A stretch of 35,614 nucleotides of DNA from an uncultured Collinsella sp. (GCA_900752545.1 CAADVS010000066.1:1-35614); one strand, 5' to 3'; numbered from the stretch's first letter, positions 15,828 to 25,036 are shown. Program-made: numbers and translations. Notes: a model not told the origin generated them from the letters alone.

Positions 15828-16748
15828 ATGCAAAAGGGAGATGCCATGGATGCGGCGGAGCGCTCGGAGCGCATCCCCGATATCGTCATCATCACCGGAA
15901 TGTCCGGATCGGGCCGAACGCAGGCCATGCATGTGTTCGAGGACATGGGCTACTTTTGCATCGACAACTTGCCTCCGCGTCTGATCGCCCAGCTTGCCGA
16001 ACTCGTCGGCATCAATACGGGCGTGGGCAGGCATCTTGCCGTCACCTGCGACCTGCGCAGCCAGGGCTTGTTCGATGAGCTGCTCGATGCCGTTGCCGCA
16101 CTCGAGGAGCGCGAGATGAGCTGTGACATCGTGTTTCTCGAGGCCTCTGACGAGGTACTGATCCGTCGTTATAGCGAAAACCGCCGCCGCCATCCCATTG
16201 CCAAGCCGGGAGAGACTACGGCCGATGCGATTCAGCGCGAGCGCCTGCAGCTGCAGGGCGTTCGCGACCGAGCCGATATGATTATCGACACGAGCCGTCT
16301 CCGCACCTCTGCGCTGCGCAACAAGCTGCGTATGGCATTTTCCGAGCTGTCCGACCAGCAGCTCATGGACGTTCACGTGTTCTCGTTTGGCTTTAAGCAC
16401 GGCATGCCCGTCGAGGCGGACATTATGATCGACGTCCGCTTCCTGCCCAATCCGTTCTACGATCCCGAGATGCGCACCATGACCGGTCTCGATAAGAAAG
16501 TCTCCGACTTTGTTCTGGACCATCCCAAGACCCAGGAGTTCTGGAAGGCCTGGACACAGCTGCTCGATACGGTCATGCCCGGCTATATCGCGGAGGGCAA
16601 GCCACAGCTTTCTATTGCCATCGGTTGCACGGGCGGTCAACACCGCAGCGTTGCCATCGCCGAGGCCACGGCACGTTATTTGGAAGGTGCCCAATATCAC
16701 GTGAGCATTTCCCACCGCGACCTGTCGCGCGCCAACACGAAAGCATAG
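15828..16748 (+). CDS. rapZ: RNase adapter/nucleotide-binding protein RapZ (YvcJ family)
   Basis: A 306-residue P-loop protein. E. coli RapZ binds GlcN-6-P and guides RNase E to the GlmZ RNA; in Gram-positives (YvcJ) the role is less clear. The P-loop is GMSGSGRT near residue 23: lysine is replaced by arginine, as in other actinobacterial homologues. EDMGYFCIDNLPP follows, and the C-terminal domain carries the GCTGGQHRSV block. AGGAGG lies five bases before ATG 15828; ATG 15846 with its own GGGAG is an alternative. In most actinobacteria yvcK lies between rapZ and whiA; here whiA begins six bases after the stop. Confidence 0.95.
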   Translation: MQKGDAMDAAERSERIPDIVIITGMSGSGRTQAMHVFEDMGYFCIDNLPPRLIAQLAELVGINTGVGRHLAVTCDLRSQGLFDELLDAVAALEEREMSCDIVFLEASDEVLIRRYSENRRRHPIAKPGETTADAIQRERLQLQGVRDRADMIIDTSRLRTSALRNKLRMAFSELSDQQLMDVHVFSFGFKHGMPVEADIMIDVRFLPNPFYDPEMRTMTGLDKKVSDFVLDHPKTQEFWKAWTQLLDTVMPGYIAEGKPQLSIAIGCTGGQHRSVAIAEATARYLEGAQYHVSISHRDLSRANTKA

Positions 16749-16754
16749 GCCTGC

Positions 16755-17684
16755 ATGTCGTTTACCGCCGAGGTGCGTGACGAGCTCGCGCGCTGCGAAC
16801 CCGAATGTGAATACTGCGACTTGTCGACGCTTGCCGCCCTGACGCGTGTGAGCGGTACGCTTTCGCTGGCCGGCTCCGGGCGGTATCGTTTGACGGTCGC
16901 GACCGAGACGGGCGCTGTCGCGCGCACGATGATCACACTGACGCATCGCATCCTTAAGCTCAAAACGGAATTCACCGTTCGTAAATCGGTCTTGCATAAG
17001 GTCCGTAACTATCTCATCACCTTGCCCGATCAGCCCGATTTGGATAAGGCTCTGGTGCTGCTGGGCATTCTCGACCGCAGGGGAGGGCTCGTCGCTGGTG
17101 TTCCCCGGCACATCGTTGCCCGTCCCTGCTGCAGGCTTGCCTACATTCGCGGCGCGCTCATCGCCGGCGGTTTCGTGGCCGATCCCCGCGGCGACTTTCA
17201 TTTGGAGATCGCGGTGCAGGGCGAGCAGTATGCACGGGGCCTTTGCGATCTATTGGAGCAGATTGGGGTCCATGCGCGCGTTAACGCGCGGCGCGGGTCC
17301 TTTGCTGTCTACATTAAGAGCGCCGAGGAGATCGAGCATCTTTTAAAGCTGATTGGTGCCAAGCGCAGCGTTGCCGAGATCGAGGAGGCGCGCGCGGTCA
17401 AGTTGGTTAAGAACGATGTGAACCGTCGCGTGAATGCCGAGCTGGCCAATCAGACCAGAAGTGCGGGTGCCGCCCAGCATCAGCTTGCGTTGATCGATGA
17501 GCTCGAACAGCGAGGTTTGCGCGACACGCTTCCGGACGCCTTGGCGGTCTTTTGCGACCTGCGCGAGCGCTATCCCGATCTGTCGCTGCGCGATCTGGGC
17601 GAGATGGCCGACCCTCCCTTGTCGAAGTCGGCCCTCTACCATCGTGTTTTGAGGCTTGAAAAGCTCATTGAAGCAAACAGGTAG
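16755..17684 (+). CDS. whiA: DNA-binding protein WhiA
   Basis: A 309-residue WhiA protein: an N-terminal domain related to LAGLIDADG homing endonucleases, without nuclease activity, and a C-terminal helix-turn-helix (DLSLRDLGEMADPPLSKSAL near residue 275). WhiA controls sporulation genes in Streptomyces and cell division in non-sporulating Gram-positives. The N-terminus SFTAEVRDELAR is typical. It follows rapZ by six bases and precedes gapA, the usual neighbourhood. The downstream 193 bases hold the gapA control region. Confidence 0.96.
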   Translation: MSFTAEVRDELARCEPECEYCDLSTLAALTRVSGTLSLAGSGRYRLTVATETGAVARTMITLTHRILKLKTEFTVRKSVLHKVRNYLITLPDQPDLDKALVLLGILDRRGGLVAGVPRHIVARPCCRLAYIRGALIAGGFVADPRGDFHLEIAVQGEQYARGLCDLLEQIGVHARVNARRGSFAVYIKSAEEIEHLLKLIGAKRSVAEIEEARAVKLVKNDVNRRVNAELANQTRSAGAAQHQLALIDELEQRGLRDTLPDALAVFCDLRERYPDLSLRDLGEMADPPLSKSALYHRVLRLEKLIEANR

Positions 17685-17729
17685 TTGAGCGAAACTGCTT
17701 ATATACGGATTTAACTGCTGTTTTACTCT

Positions 17730-17743
17730 TTAAAACGTTTTAA
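17730..17743. promoter_or_regulatory. Operator-like perfect palindrome upstream of gapA
   Basis: TTAAAACGTTTTAA is its own reverse complement with a central CG, the form of LacI-family operators. Its core TAAAACGTTT recurs at 5028-5037 over the sat -35 box. It lies about 57 bases upstream of the candidate gapA -10 box. No matching repressor gene is in the window. Confidence 0.5.
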
Positions 17744-17776
17744 CGTAAATTTGATTTTCAATTTCGAGCATTCTCG

Positions 17777-17805
17777 TGAAATTCAAGTCAAAAAAAAGGT
17801 ATATT
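17777..17805 (+). promoter_or_regulatory. Candidate gapA promoter
   Basis: TATATT (17800-17805) is a good -10 box. The -35 position 17 bases upstream reads TGAAAT, a weak match. An A-tract (17790-17797) fills the spacer. The predicted leader to the gapA start is about 70 bases. Confidence 0.45.
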
Positions 17806-17877
17806 AGGCGAGTGGTTAGTTTGTGGGCCTCAACGGCGGGCGCTGTAGCTCGCGGGGGCCTTACGAAAGGAGACACA

Positions 17878-18903
17878 ATGGCAGTAAAGGTTGCTATTAA
17901 CGGCTTCGGTCGCATCGGTCGTCTGGCTTTCCGTCAGATGTTCGGTCATGAGGGCTCCGAGATCGTCGCTATCAACGACCTCACCTCTCCCGATATGCTC
18001 GCTTACCTGCTGAAGTACGATTCCACGCAGGGCAACTACGCTCGCGATCACGAGGTCGTTGCTGGCGAGGATTCCATCACCGTTGACGGCAAGGAGATCA
18101 AGATCTACAAGGAGGCCGACGCTAACAACCTGCCTTGGGGCGACCTTGACGTCGACGTCGTTCTCGAGTGCACCGGCTTCTACACCAGCAAGGCTAAGGC
18201 TCAGGCCCACATCAACGCTGGCGCCAAGAAGGTCGTCATCTCCGCTCCGGCCGGCAGCGATCTGCCCACCATCGTGTACAACGTCAACCATGAGACGCTG
18301 ACCGCTGAGGACAACATCATCTCCGCTGCTTCCTGCACCACCAACTGCCTCGCCCCGATGGCCAAGGGTCTGAACGACTTCGCTCCCATCGTGTCCGGCA
18401 TCATGACCACCATCCACGCCTTCACCGGCGACCAGATGCCGCTCGACGGCCCGCAGCGCAAGGGCAACTTCCGTCGCTCCCGCGCCTGCTCCGAGAACAT
18501 CGTCCCGAACACCACGGGCGCTGCCAAGGCCATCGGCCTGGTTCTCCCCGAGCTCAACGGCAAGCTCATCGGTGCCGCCCAGCGCGTCCCGACGCCGACC
18601 GGCTCGCTGACCAACCTCTACGCCGTCGTTGACAAGAAGGTCACCGTCGACGAGGTCAACGCTGCCATGAAGGCCTACGCCGAGACCATCCCCGAGACCT
18701 TCGCCTACAACGAGGACCAGATCGTCTCCCGCGACATCGTCGGCGAGACCCACGGCTCCATCTTCGACGCCACTCAGACCATGTGCTCTGACCTCGGCAA
18801 CGGCCAGACCCTCGTTCAGGTCACCTCTTGGTACGACAACGAGAACTCCTACACCTCTCAGATGGTCCGCACCATCAAGTACTTCGAGAAGTTCGTTGCT
18901 TAA
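17878..18903 (+). CDS. gapA: Glyceraldehyde-3-phosphate dehydrogenase
   Basis: A 341-residue cytosolic GAPDH oxidising G3P with NAD+ and phosphate to 1,3-bisphosphoglycerate. NGFGRIGR forms the nucleotide fold; the aspartate in AINDLT favours NAD over NADP. The nucleophile is C153 in SAASCTTNCLAP. An upstream in-frame start at 17776 exists, but ATG 17878 follows GAAAGGAG and matches the family N-terminus. Heavy use of C-ending codons points to high expression. It has its own promoter region and a strong terminator, so it may also be transcribed alone. Confidence 0.98.
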   Translation: MAVKVAINGFGRIGRLAFRQMFGHEGSEIVAINDLTSPDMLAYLLKYDSTQGNYARDHEVVAGEDSITVDGKEIKIYKEADANNLPWGDLDVDVVLECTGFYTSKAKAQAHINAGAKKVVISAPAGSDLPTIVYNVNHETLTAEDNIISAASCTTNCLAPMAKGLNDFAPIVSGIMTTIHAFTGDQMPLDGPQRKGNFRRSRACSENIVPNTTGAAKAIGLVLPELNGKLIGAAQRVPTPTGSLTNLYAVVDKKVTVDEVNAAMKAYAETIPETFAYNEDQIVSRDIVGETHGSIFDATQTMCSDLGNGQTLVQVTSWYDNENSYTSQMVRTIKYFEKFVA

Positions 18904-18941
18904 TTTAGCTTTTAGCGAATAGCTCGTTGAGCGTCTAAAGA

Positions 18942-18988
18942 AGGGCGCGGCCTTATAGGGCTTACACCCTAGGGTCGCGCCCTTTTTA
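18942..18988 (+). terminator. Intrinsic terminator after gapA
   Basis: GGGCGCG (18943-18949) pairs with CGCGCCC (18976-18982), with an inner AGGG/CCCT stem, and is followed by TTTTTA. The pgk ribosome site follows about 40 bases later. Confidence 0.85.
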
Positions 18989-19043
18989 TAAGAAATCGTC
19001 TGCCGTAATGGGAGGCAGACACGTACGAAAGGTAGAAGCAAAC

Positions 19044-20234
19044 ATGGCCTTTACCAAGAAGACCGTCCGCGACATCGATGTCGACGGAAAGCGCGTTCTC
19101 GTCCGCGTTGACTTTAACGTGCCTATCAAGGATGGCGTCGTTGGCGACACCACCCGTATCAAGGCTGCCCTGCCCACCATCAACTACCTCGTTGAGCACA
19201 ACGCTCGCGTCATCCTCATGAGCCACCTCGGTCGTCCCGAGGGCACCGGCTTCCAGCCCGAGCTGTCCCTCGAGCCCGTCGCCAAGAAGCTCGCTGAGCT
19301 CTCTGGTCTCGACGTTTCCTTTGTCGCCGACACTTACGGCGAGAAGGCTGCCGAGGCTGTCGCCGCCGTCGAGCCGGGCAAGGTTCTCGTTCTCGAGAAC
19401 GTCCGCTTCGATAAGCGTGAGAAGAAGAACGATCCCGAGATCGCCAAGAAGCTCGCTTCCTATGGTGACGTCTTCGTTCTCGATGCCTTCGGCACCGCTC
19501 ACCGCGCCCAGGGTTCCGTCGTGGGCCCCGCCGCTTACCTGCCTGCCGTCGCTGGCTTCCTGCTCGAGAAGGAGGTCGACACGCTGACCGGCATCTTCGC
19601 CGAGCCCGAGCGCCCCTTCGTCGCCATCGTCGGCGGTTCCAAGGTTTCCTCCAAGATCGGCGTTCTCGATCACCTCATCGACTCCGCTGACACCCTGATC
19701 ATCGGTGGCGGCATGGCCTACACCTTCTTCCTGGCTCAGGGCCTGTCCGTCGGTCAGTCCCTCAAGGAAGAGGACTGGGTCGAGCGCGCCGGCGAGATGC
19801 TTAAGAAGGCCGAGGAGAAGGGCGTCAAGATCCTGCTCCCCATCGACAACCGCGTTGCCGATCACTTTGGCGAGGACGCTGTCCCCGAGGTTGTCGCTTC
19901 CGACGCTATCCCCGACGATCGTGAGGGCATGGACATCGGTCCTAAGACCGAGGAGCTCTACGCCGAGGCTGTCAAGGGCGCCAAGACCGTGTTCTGGAAT
20001 GGCCCCATGGGCGTCTTCGAGTTCGACAACTTCGCTCACGGCACCCAGGCTATCGCCGAGGCTGTCGCCGAGGCCGATTGCACCTCGATTATCGGCGGTG
20101 GCGACTCCGTCGCAGCTGTCAACAAGTTCAACCTGGCCGACAAGATGAGCTGGATCTCCACCGGTGGTGGCGCTTCCATGGAGCTCGTCGAGGGTAAGGC
20201 CCTGCCCGGAGTGGAGGCGCTTCTCGATGCCTAA
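19044..20234 (+). CDS. pgk: Phosphoglycerate kinase
   Basis: A 396-residue two-domain kinase converting 1,3-bisphosphoglycerate plus ADP to 3-phosphoglycerate plus ATP. Typical blocks are RVDFNVPIKDG near the start, SHLGRPEG, the AFGTAHRAQGS segment, GGSKVSSKI and the C-terminal GGGDSVAAV with STGGGASMELVEG. ATG 19044 follows AAAGG; the earlier in-frame start at 19008 adds unconserved residues. The end overlaps the tpiA start by eight bases, so the two are translationally coupled. Confidence 0.98.
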   Translation: MAFTKKTVRDIDVDGKRVLVRVDFNVPIKDGVVGDTTRIKAALPTINYLVEHNARVILMSHLGRPEGTGFQPELSLEPVAKKLAELSGLDVSFVADTYGEKAAEAVAAVEPGKVLVLENVRFDKREKKNDPEIAKKLASYGDVFVLDAFGTAHRAQGSVVGPAAYLPAVAGFLLEKEVDTLTGIFAEPERPFVAIVGGSKVSSKIGVLDHLIDSADTLIIGGGMAYTFFLAQGLSVGQSLKEEDWVERAGEMLKKAEEKGVKILLPIDNRVADHFGEDAVPEVVASDAIPDDREGMDIGPKTEELYAEAVKGAKTVFWNGPMGVFEFDNFAHGTQAIAEAVAEADCTSIIGGGDSVAAVNKFNLADKMSWISTGGGASMELVEGKALPGVEALLDA

Positions 20235-20994
20235 TCGCACCCTTCTTATCGCTGGTAACTGGAAGATGAACAACGACGTCGCCGAGGCCGCCAAGCTCGC
20301 CGACGAGCTGGCTCAGGCTCTGCCCGAGGTTCCGGCTGGCGTCGAGGTGCTCGTCTGCCCTCCGACCATCGACATCACCACGGTTCATGACCGTATTCAG
20401 GCTGCCCCCATCGCCCTCGGTGCACAGAACGTGTACTGGGAGGCCAAGGGTGCCTTCACCGGTGAGTCTTCTTGCGACATGCTCAAGTCCGCTGGCTGCA
20501 CCTACTGCATCATCGGTCACTCCGAGCGTCGTGATTACTTCCACGAGACCGACGAGGATCAGAACAAGAAGGCCAAGGCCCTCGTTGCCGCCGGTCTTGT
20601 TCCTGTCTTCTGCTGCGGCGAGTCCCTTGAGGTCCGCGAGGCCGGCACCTATGTCGAGCACGTCGTGAACCAGGTCAAGGCTGGTCTCGAGGGTCTCGAG
20701 ATCCCTTGCCCCAAGCAGGTCGTCGTCGCCTACGAGCCCATCTGGGCCATCGGCACCGGCAAGACCGCTACCGCCGAGGACGCTCAGGAGGTCTGCGGCG
20801 CTATCCGTGAGACCCTCAAGGAGATGTTCGGTGAGGAGCTCGCCGACGGCATCCGCGTTCTCTATGGTGGCTCTGCCAAGCCCGGCAACATCGCCGAGCT
20901 CGTCGCCAAGCCCGACGTCGACGGCGCCCTCGTGGGCGGCGCTTCGCTCAAGGCTGCCGACTTCGCCTCTATGGTCGTCAAGGCAGGCGAGTAG
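20227..20994 (+). CDS. tpiA: Triosephosphate isomerase
   Basis: A 255-residue TIM barrel interconverting dihydroxyacetone phosphate and G3P. Catalytic residues are visible: lysine in GNWKMN, histidine in IIGHSERR and glutamate in AYEPIWAIGTGK. The ATG at 20227 overlaps the last eight bases of pgk. The in-frame upstream start at 20164 lies within pgk and is not conserved. gpmI starts five bases after the stop. Confidence 0.98.
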   Translation: MPNRTLLIAGNWKMNNDVAEAAKLADELAQALPEVPAGVEVLVCPPTIDITTVHDRIQAAPIALGAQNVYWEAKGAFTGESSCDMLKSAGCTYCIIGHSERRDYFHETDEDQNKKAKALVAAGLVPVFCCGESLEVREAGTYVEHVVNQVKAGLEGLEIPCPKQVVVAYEPIWAIGTGKTATAEDAQEVCGAIRETLKEMFGEELADGIRVLYGGSAKPGNIAELVAKPDVDGALVGGASLKAADFASMVVKAGE

Positions 20995-20999
20995 GACAT

Positions 21000-22553
21000 A
21001 TGGCACAGCGTCATCTTCCTGCACTCCTGATCATCATGGATGGTTGCGGCCTGGCTCCGGCCGATGGCGAGAACGCCGTCGCCGCTGCCAAGACGCCCTT
21101 CCTCGATAGCCTGTACGAGAAGTACCCCCACACCACGCTCGGCGCTTCGGGCGAGGACGTGGGTCTTCCCGATGGCCAGATGGGCAACTCCGAGGTGGGT
21201 CACCTCAACATCGGTGCCGGCCGCATCGTGTTCCAGGAGCTTTCGCGCATCAACAATGCCATCAAGGACGGCTCCATCGCCAAGAACGAGGTCTTCGTCA
21301 AGGCTATGGACGACGTCAAGGCTGACGGCAAGACTCTCCACCTCATGGGCCTTATGAGCCCTGGCGGTGTTCATTCTCATATGAGCCACGTCGAGGCTCT
21401 GGTCAAGATGGCTGCCGAGCACGGTGTCAAGACCGTTCGCGTCCACGCCTTCATGGATGGTCGCGACGTTGACCCGCAGTCCGGTGCCGGTTACATGAGT
21501 GAGTTCTGCGCCTTCCTGGCTAAGATCTCCGAGGAGACCGGTTGCGACGCTCGCGTTGCCACCGTCTCGGGCCGTTATTGGGCCATGGACCGCGACAACC
21601 GTTGGGAGCGCATCCAGCGCGCCTACGATGTCATGGTCAACGCATCCGATGCCGATACCGACCCTGTTGCCGGTATCAAGGCCTACTACGAGAAGGATCC
21701 GCGCGGCGACGAGTTCGTCGAGCCCTTCGCTGCCCACAACGAGGGCATCCACGAGGGCGACGCGGCCATCTTCTTCAACTTCCGTCCCGACCGCGCTCGT
21801 CAGATGACTCGCGTGTTCACGGACAAGGAGTTCGACGGCTTTGAGCGCGAGCAGATCAAGCTTTCGCACTTTGTGACGATGACCGAGTACGACCCGACGT
21901 TTGACGTCGAGGTCGCCTTCCCCAAGACGTTCCCCGAGAACGTTCTGGCCGACGTTATCGCCGCCAATGGCCTGAAGCAGCTGCACACCGCCGAGACCGA
22001 GAAGTACGCCCACGTGACGTTCTTCCTCAACGGCGGCATCGAGGAGCCCAAGGAGGGCGAGGAGCGCGTGCTCGTCGCTTCTCCCAAGGTCGCTACCTAC
22101 GACCTGCAACCTGAGATGAGCGCTCCCGAGGTTACCGAGAAGCTTGTCGCCGCCATCAACGAGGATCGCGCTGATTTCTACATCGTGAACTTCGCAAACT
22201 GCGACATGGTTGGTCACACCGGTGTCTTCGACGCTGCCGTTAAGGCCGTCGAGGCTGTTGACGATGCCCTGTCCAAGGTTGTCCCGGCGATTCTCGCTAA
22301 GGGCGGCTTTGCGCTGATTACCGCCGATCACGGCAACGCCGATCACATGTTTGACGTCGCTTCCGACGGTTCCAAGCATCCGTTCACGGCTCACACCACC
22401 AACCGCGTGCCGTTCATCATCGTTGATGAGAAGGCACAGCTCACCGGTATCGAGGACGGCCGTCTTTCCGATATCGCTCCGACCATGCTCACCATGGCTG
22501 GTATTGAGCCTTCCGCCGAGATGACGGGTCGCGTACTCGCCACCGAGGCCTAA
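21000..22553 (+). CDS. gpmI: 2,3-bisphosphoglycerate-independent phosphoglycerate mutase
   Basis: A 517-residue metalloenzyme of the alkaline phosphatase superfamily converting 3- to 2-phosphoglycerate with two Mn ions. The phosphoserine is S64 in MGNSEVGHLNIG; HAFMDGRDV and ADHGNADHM supply metal and substrate ligands. ATG 21000 lies five bases after tpiA, with the ribosome site GGCGAG inside the tpiA end. Its place between tpiA and secG completes lower glycolysis in one unit except enolase and pyruvate kinase. A strong terminator follows. Confidence 0.97.
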   Translation: MAQRHLPALLIIMDGCGLAPADGENAVAAAKTPFLDSLYEKYPHTTLGASGEDVGLPDGQMGNSEVGHLNIGAGRIVFQELSRINNAIKDGSIAKNEVFVKAMDDVKADGKTLHLMGLMSPGGVHSHMSHVEALVKMAAEHGVKTVRVHAFMDGRDVDPQSGAGYMSEFCAFLAKISEETGCDARVATVSGRYWAMDRDNRWERIQRAYDVMVNASDADTDPVAGIKAYYEKDPRGDEFVEPFAAHNEGIHEGDAAIFFNFRPDRARQMTRVFTDKEFDGFEREQIKLSHFVTMTEYDPTFDVEVAFPKTFPENVLADVIAANGLKQLHTAETEKYAHVTFFLNGGIEEPKEGEERVLVASPKVATYDLQPEMSAPEVTEKLVAAINEDRADFYIVNFANCDMVGHTGVFDAAVKAVEAVDDALSKVVPAILAKGGFALITADHGNADHMFDVASDGSKHPFTAHTTNRVPFIIVDEKAQLTGIEDGRLSDIAPTMLTMAGIEPSAEMTGRVLATEA

Positions 22554-22580
22554 TAGAAAACAAATACCGTTTTCTAGTAA

Positions 22581-22616
22581 GGGGGTTGTCCACAACCGGA
22601 CAACCCTCTTTTTTTT
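22581..22616 (+). terminator. Intrinsic terminator after gpmI
   Basis: GGGTTGTCC (22583-22591) pairs with GGACAACCC (22598-22606), followed by a run of eight T. This ends the pgk-tpiA-gpmI transcript. Confidence 0.92.
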
Positions 22617-22713
22617 GCGCTATTTCTACCTCGTCACCAAATGGCTGATGGGGGAGTGCTGGGGGTTGTGGTACAGTACTGGAGTTTGAATTGTTCTATT
22701 AAGGAGCTTATCT

Positions 22714-22968
22714 ATGGGTCCGTTTCAGATTCTTCTGTTTGTCGTTTGGGCTGTCTCTGCCGTGGCGCTGACGATTCTCGTCCTGATGCACTCTGGTAAG
22801 GGCACCGGCGTTTCGGATATGATCGCTAGCTCGCTGTATAACTCCAGCTCTGCCACGGGCGTCATGGAGCAGAACCTCGATCGCCTGACGGTAATTATGG
22901 CCGTCGTTTTTGCCGTGTGTGTCGTCCTGTGCATGTTCTTCTTCCCGCAGGGTATCGTCGGCTACTAA
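22714..22968 (+). CDS. secG: Preprotein translocase subunit SecG
   Basis: An 84-residue membrane protein with two hydrophobic helices (about residues 4-24 and 57-77) joined by a Gly/Ser-rich loop with the family sequence MHSGKGTGVSDM. SecG assists SecYE in protein export. ATG 22714 follows AAGGAG. It has a terminator on each side and so its own promoter; possible -10 sequence lies near TACAGT at 22672-22677, but no clear -35 was found. Confidence 0.93.
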   Translation: MGPFQILLFVVWAVSAVALTILVLMHSGKGTGVSDMIASSLYNSSSATGVMEQNLDRLTVIMAVVFAVCVVLCMFFFPQGIVGY

Positions 22969-22990
22969 GCACGAGCCACATAAATACTTG

Positions 22991-23021
22991 AAAAGGGTTC
23001 CGCAAGTGCGGGACCCTTTTT
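22991..23021 (+). terminator. Intrinsic terminator after secG
   Basis: AAAAGGGTTCCGC (22991-23003) pairs, with one mismatch, with GCGGGACCCTTTTT (23008-23021), continuing into TGTTT. The stem is symmetric enough to work in both directions. Confidence 0.9.
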
Positions 23022-23262
23022 GTTTACATATTTGTAACAGAGCCAAAATATCCCCACATACTTCGCCCAACTAAAGAAATTCTCGACCGTTGACCGGAAT
23101 TAGCCCCAAATCGTGCATAAAATGCGCTACTGTATTAAGAAACGTTGGTTCGTTGTGCATAACCAGCCATAGCAACGGGCGGCGTTTTGATGGTTCGGAT
23201 CGGATTGTCTCGACATGTGTCCGACTGAACATTTCTTTGTCCTATCTCATAAGGAGGATGGC
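23022..23262 (+). promoter_or_regulatory. Upstream region of oppA
   Basis: This A/T-richer stretch of 241 bases has no gene. TTGACC lies near 23092 and TAAAAT near 23118, but the spacing is too long for a confident promoter. AGAAACGTTGG near 23138 is only a partial match to the AAAACGTTT sites at 5028 and 17730. A strong ribosome site AAGGAGG at 23251-23257 serves the ATG at 23263. Confidence 0.3.
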
Positions 23263-24939
23263 ATGGCTGATTCTATGTTCCACCAGCCCGTTATGGGTCG
23301 TCGCGCCTTTGTCGGCGGTACCCTTGCTGCGAGCTCCATGGCTTTTCTTGCCGCATGCGGCAAGAAGGGCGGCGACGCTTCCGGTTCTGAGTCCGGTTCG
23401 AAGCTGAACTTCTACATCAACAACCCGGTCTGCATCGACCCCTACAATGTCCAGGAGGACCAGGGCACTCAGGTCGAGTACCAGCTCTTTGATGCTCTGA
23501 CCTCTTATGACGCCGAGAAGGGCGAGATCGTTCCGCTGGCTTGCGAGTCCTTCGAGGCCAACGACGACGCCACCGAGTTCACCTTCAAGATCAAGAAGGC
23601 CAAGTTCCACAACGGTGACGACGTTACCTCCAAGTCCTTCAAGCTCGGTTGGGAGCGTCTGGTCAACACCAAGTCGGCTGTCGCTACCGAGTACGGCCCT
23701 TCCGAGGTCTCCTATCACCTTTCCATGGTCGAGGGCTATGACGATCTGCTTGCCGGTAACGCTACCGAGCTCAGCGGTGTTACCTGCCCCGACGATGAGA
23801 CCCTCGTCGTCAAGCTGGCTTCCGCTTACGCCGACTTCCCCTTCGTCGCCTCTCACCCGGCTCTGGCCCCGGTTCCCGAGTGCGCCGAGTCCGATGTCAA
23901 GAGCTTCTACCTCGCCCCGGTCGGTAACGGCCCGTTCATGATGGACGGCAAGTGGGAGGATGGCCAGGAGATCAACGTCAAGAAGTTCGACGATTACTAT
24001 GGCGACAAGGCCAAGATCGATGGCATCCACTTCCAGGTCATCAAGGACATGGAGACCGCCTACAAGGAGTTCCAGGCCGGTAACCTCGATGTCTGCGATG
24101 TTCCCGTCGCTCAGATCGACGCCGCCAAGAAGGATCGCGGCGTGTCCAAGGACGGCTACACCATGGGTGACGGCGAGCGCATGCTGCTCGGCGCCGAGCC
24201 TTCCACGTACTATCTGACCTGCAACACCACGGCCGAGCCGTTCAGCAACGCCGACCTGCGCAGGGGTATCTCCCTGGCCATCAACCGTGAGGCCATCTGC
24301 AAGACCATCTTCAAGGGTACCCGTACTCCTGCCGACGGCATTGTTCCTCCGGGCATCGATGGCTACAAGGAGGGCGCATGGGAGTTCTGCGCCTACGATG
24401 TCGACAAGGCTAACGAGTACCTCGACAAGGTTGCTCCCGCTGGCGCTAACGGGGATCGTGGCATTAGCGTGACCCTGTCCTACAACCAGGACGGCGGTCA
24501 CAAGGAGATCATGGAGTCCATCATCGGTGACCTCGCCAAGGTTGGCGTTACCGCTGTCTCCGATACCCCCGAGTGGTCTGCCCTGCTCGAGCAGTATCAG
24601 AACTTTAACTATCAGTTCGGTCGTCTGGGTTGGATTGCCGACTACCCGATCATGGACAACTTCCTGTATCCGCTGTTCCACTCCGACTCCCTCGGTGGCG
24701 ACAACCGCTCCGGTTACAACAACCCCGAGTTCGACGCCAAGGTCGACGAGGCTCGTACTATTGTTGACGACGAGGAGCGCGTCGCTAAGATGCAGGAGGC
24801 CGACGCAATGGTCGCTGCCGACTGCCCGGTCATCCCGATTATGTTCTACACGCACACCATCGCCGGCTCCGATCGCATTAAGCACCTCTATGTCGATCCG
24901 CAGAAGCACGCCGATCTGGGTACTGCTGAGCTCGCCTAA
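23263..24939 (+). CDS. oppA: Oligopeptide-binding lipoprotein (OppA family)
   Basis: A 558-residue family 5 solute-binding protein anchored as a lipoprotein. The signal has twin arginines (GRRAFVG, R13-R14) and lipobox LAAC with C32, so Tat export is likely. The ATG at 23263 follows AAGGAGG; an in-frame start at 23215 is not needed. It heads the oppABCDF unit and is separated from oppB by a hairpin, the usual way to keep the binding protein in excess. It differs clearly from SatA. Peptide binding is inferred from the family and the unfused, Opp-like partners. Confidence 0.9.
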   Translation: MADSMFHQPVMGRRAFVGGTLAASSMAFLAACGKKGGDASGSESGSKLNFYINNPVCIDPYNVQEDQGTQVEYQLFDALTSYDAEKGEIVPLACESFEANDDATEFTFKIKKAKFHNGDDVTSKSFKLGWERLVNTKSAVATEYGPSEVSYHLSMVEGYDDLLAGNATELSGVTCPDDETLVVKLASAYADFPFVASHPALAPVPECAESDVKSFYLAPVGNGPFMMDGKWEDGQEINVKKFDDYYGDKAKIDGIHFQVIKDMETAYKEFQAGNLDVCDVPVAQIDAAKKDRGVSKDGYTMGDGERMLLGAEPSTYYLTCNTTAEPFSNADLRRGISLAINREAICKTIFKGTRTPADGIVPPGIDGYKEGAWEFCAYDVDKANEYLDKVAPAGANGDRGISVTLSYNQDGGHKEIMESIIGDLAKVGVTAVSDTPEWSALLEQYQNFNYQFGRLGWIADYPIMDNFLYPLFHSDSLGGDNRSGYNNPEFDAKVDEARTIVDDEERVAKMQEADAMVAADCPVIPIMFYTHTIAGSDRIKHLYVDPQKHADLGTAELA

Positions 24940-25036
24940 GAGTTTGCAGCTTCCGTGAGGGTCAAGTATTTACGTAGACCTCATGGGAAACATACAGTTC
25001 TCCCTAACCTGGGGTAAACTGGCTGATGGTAATTTT

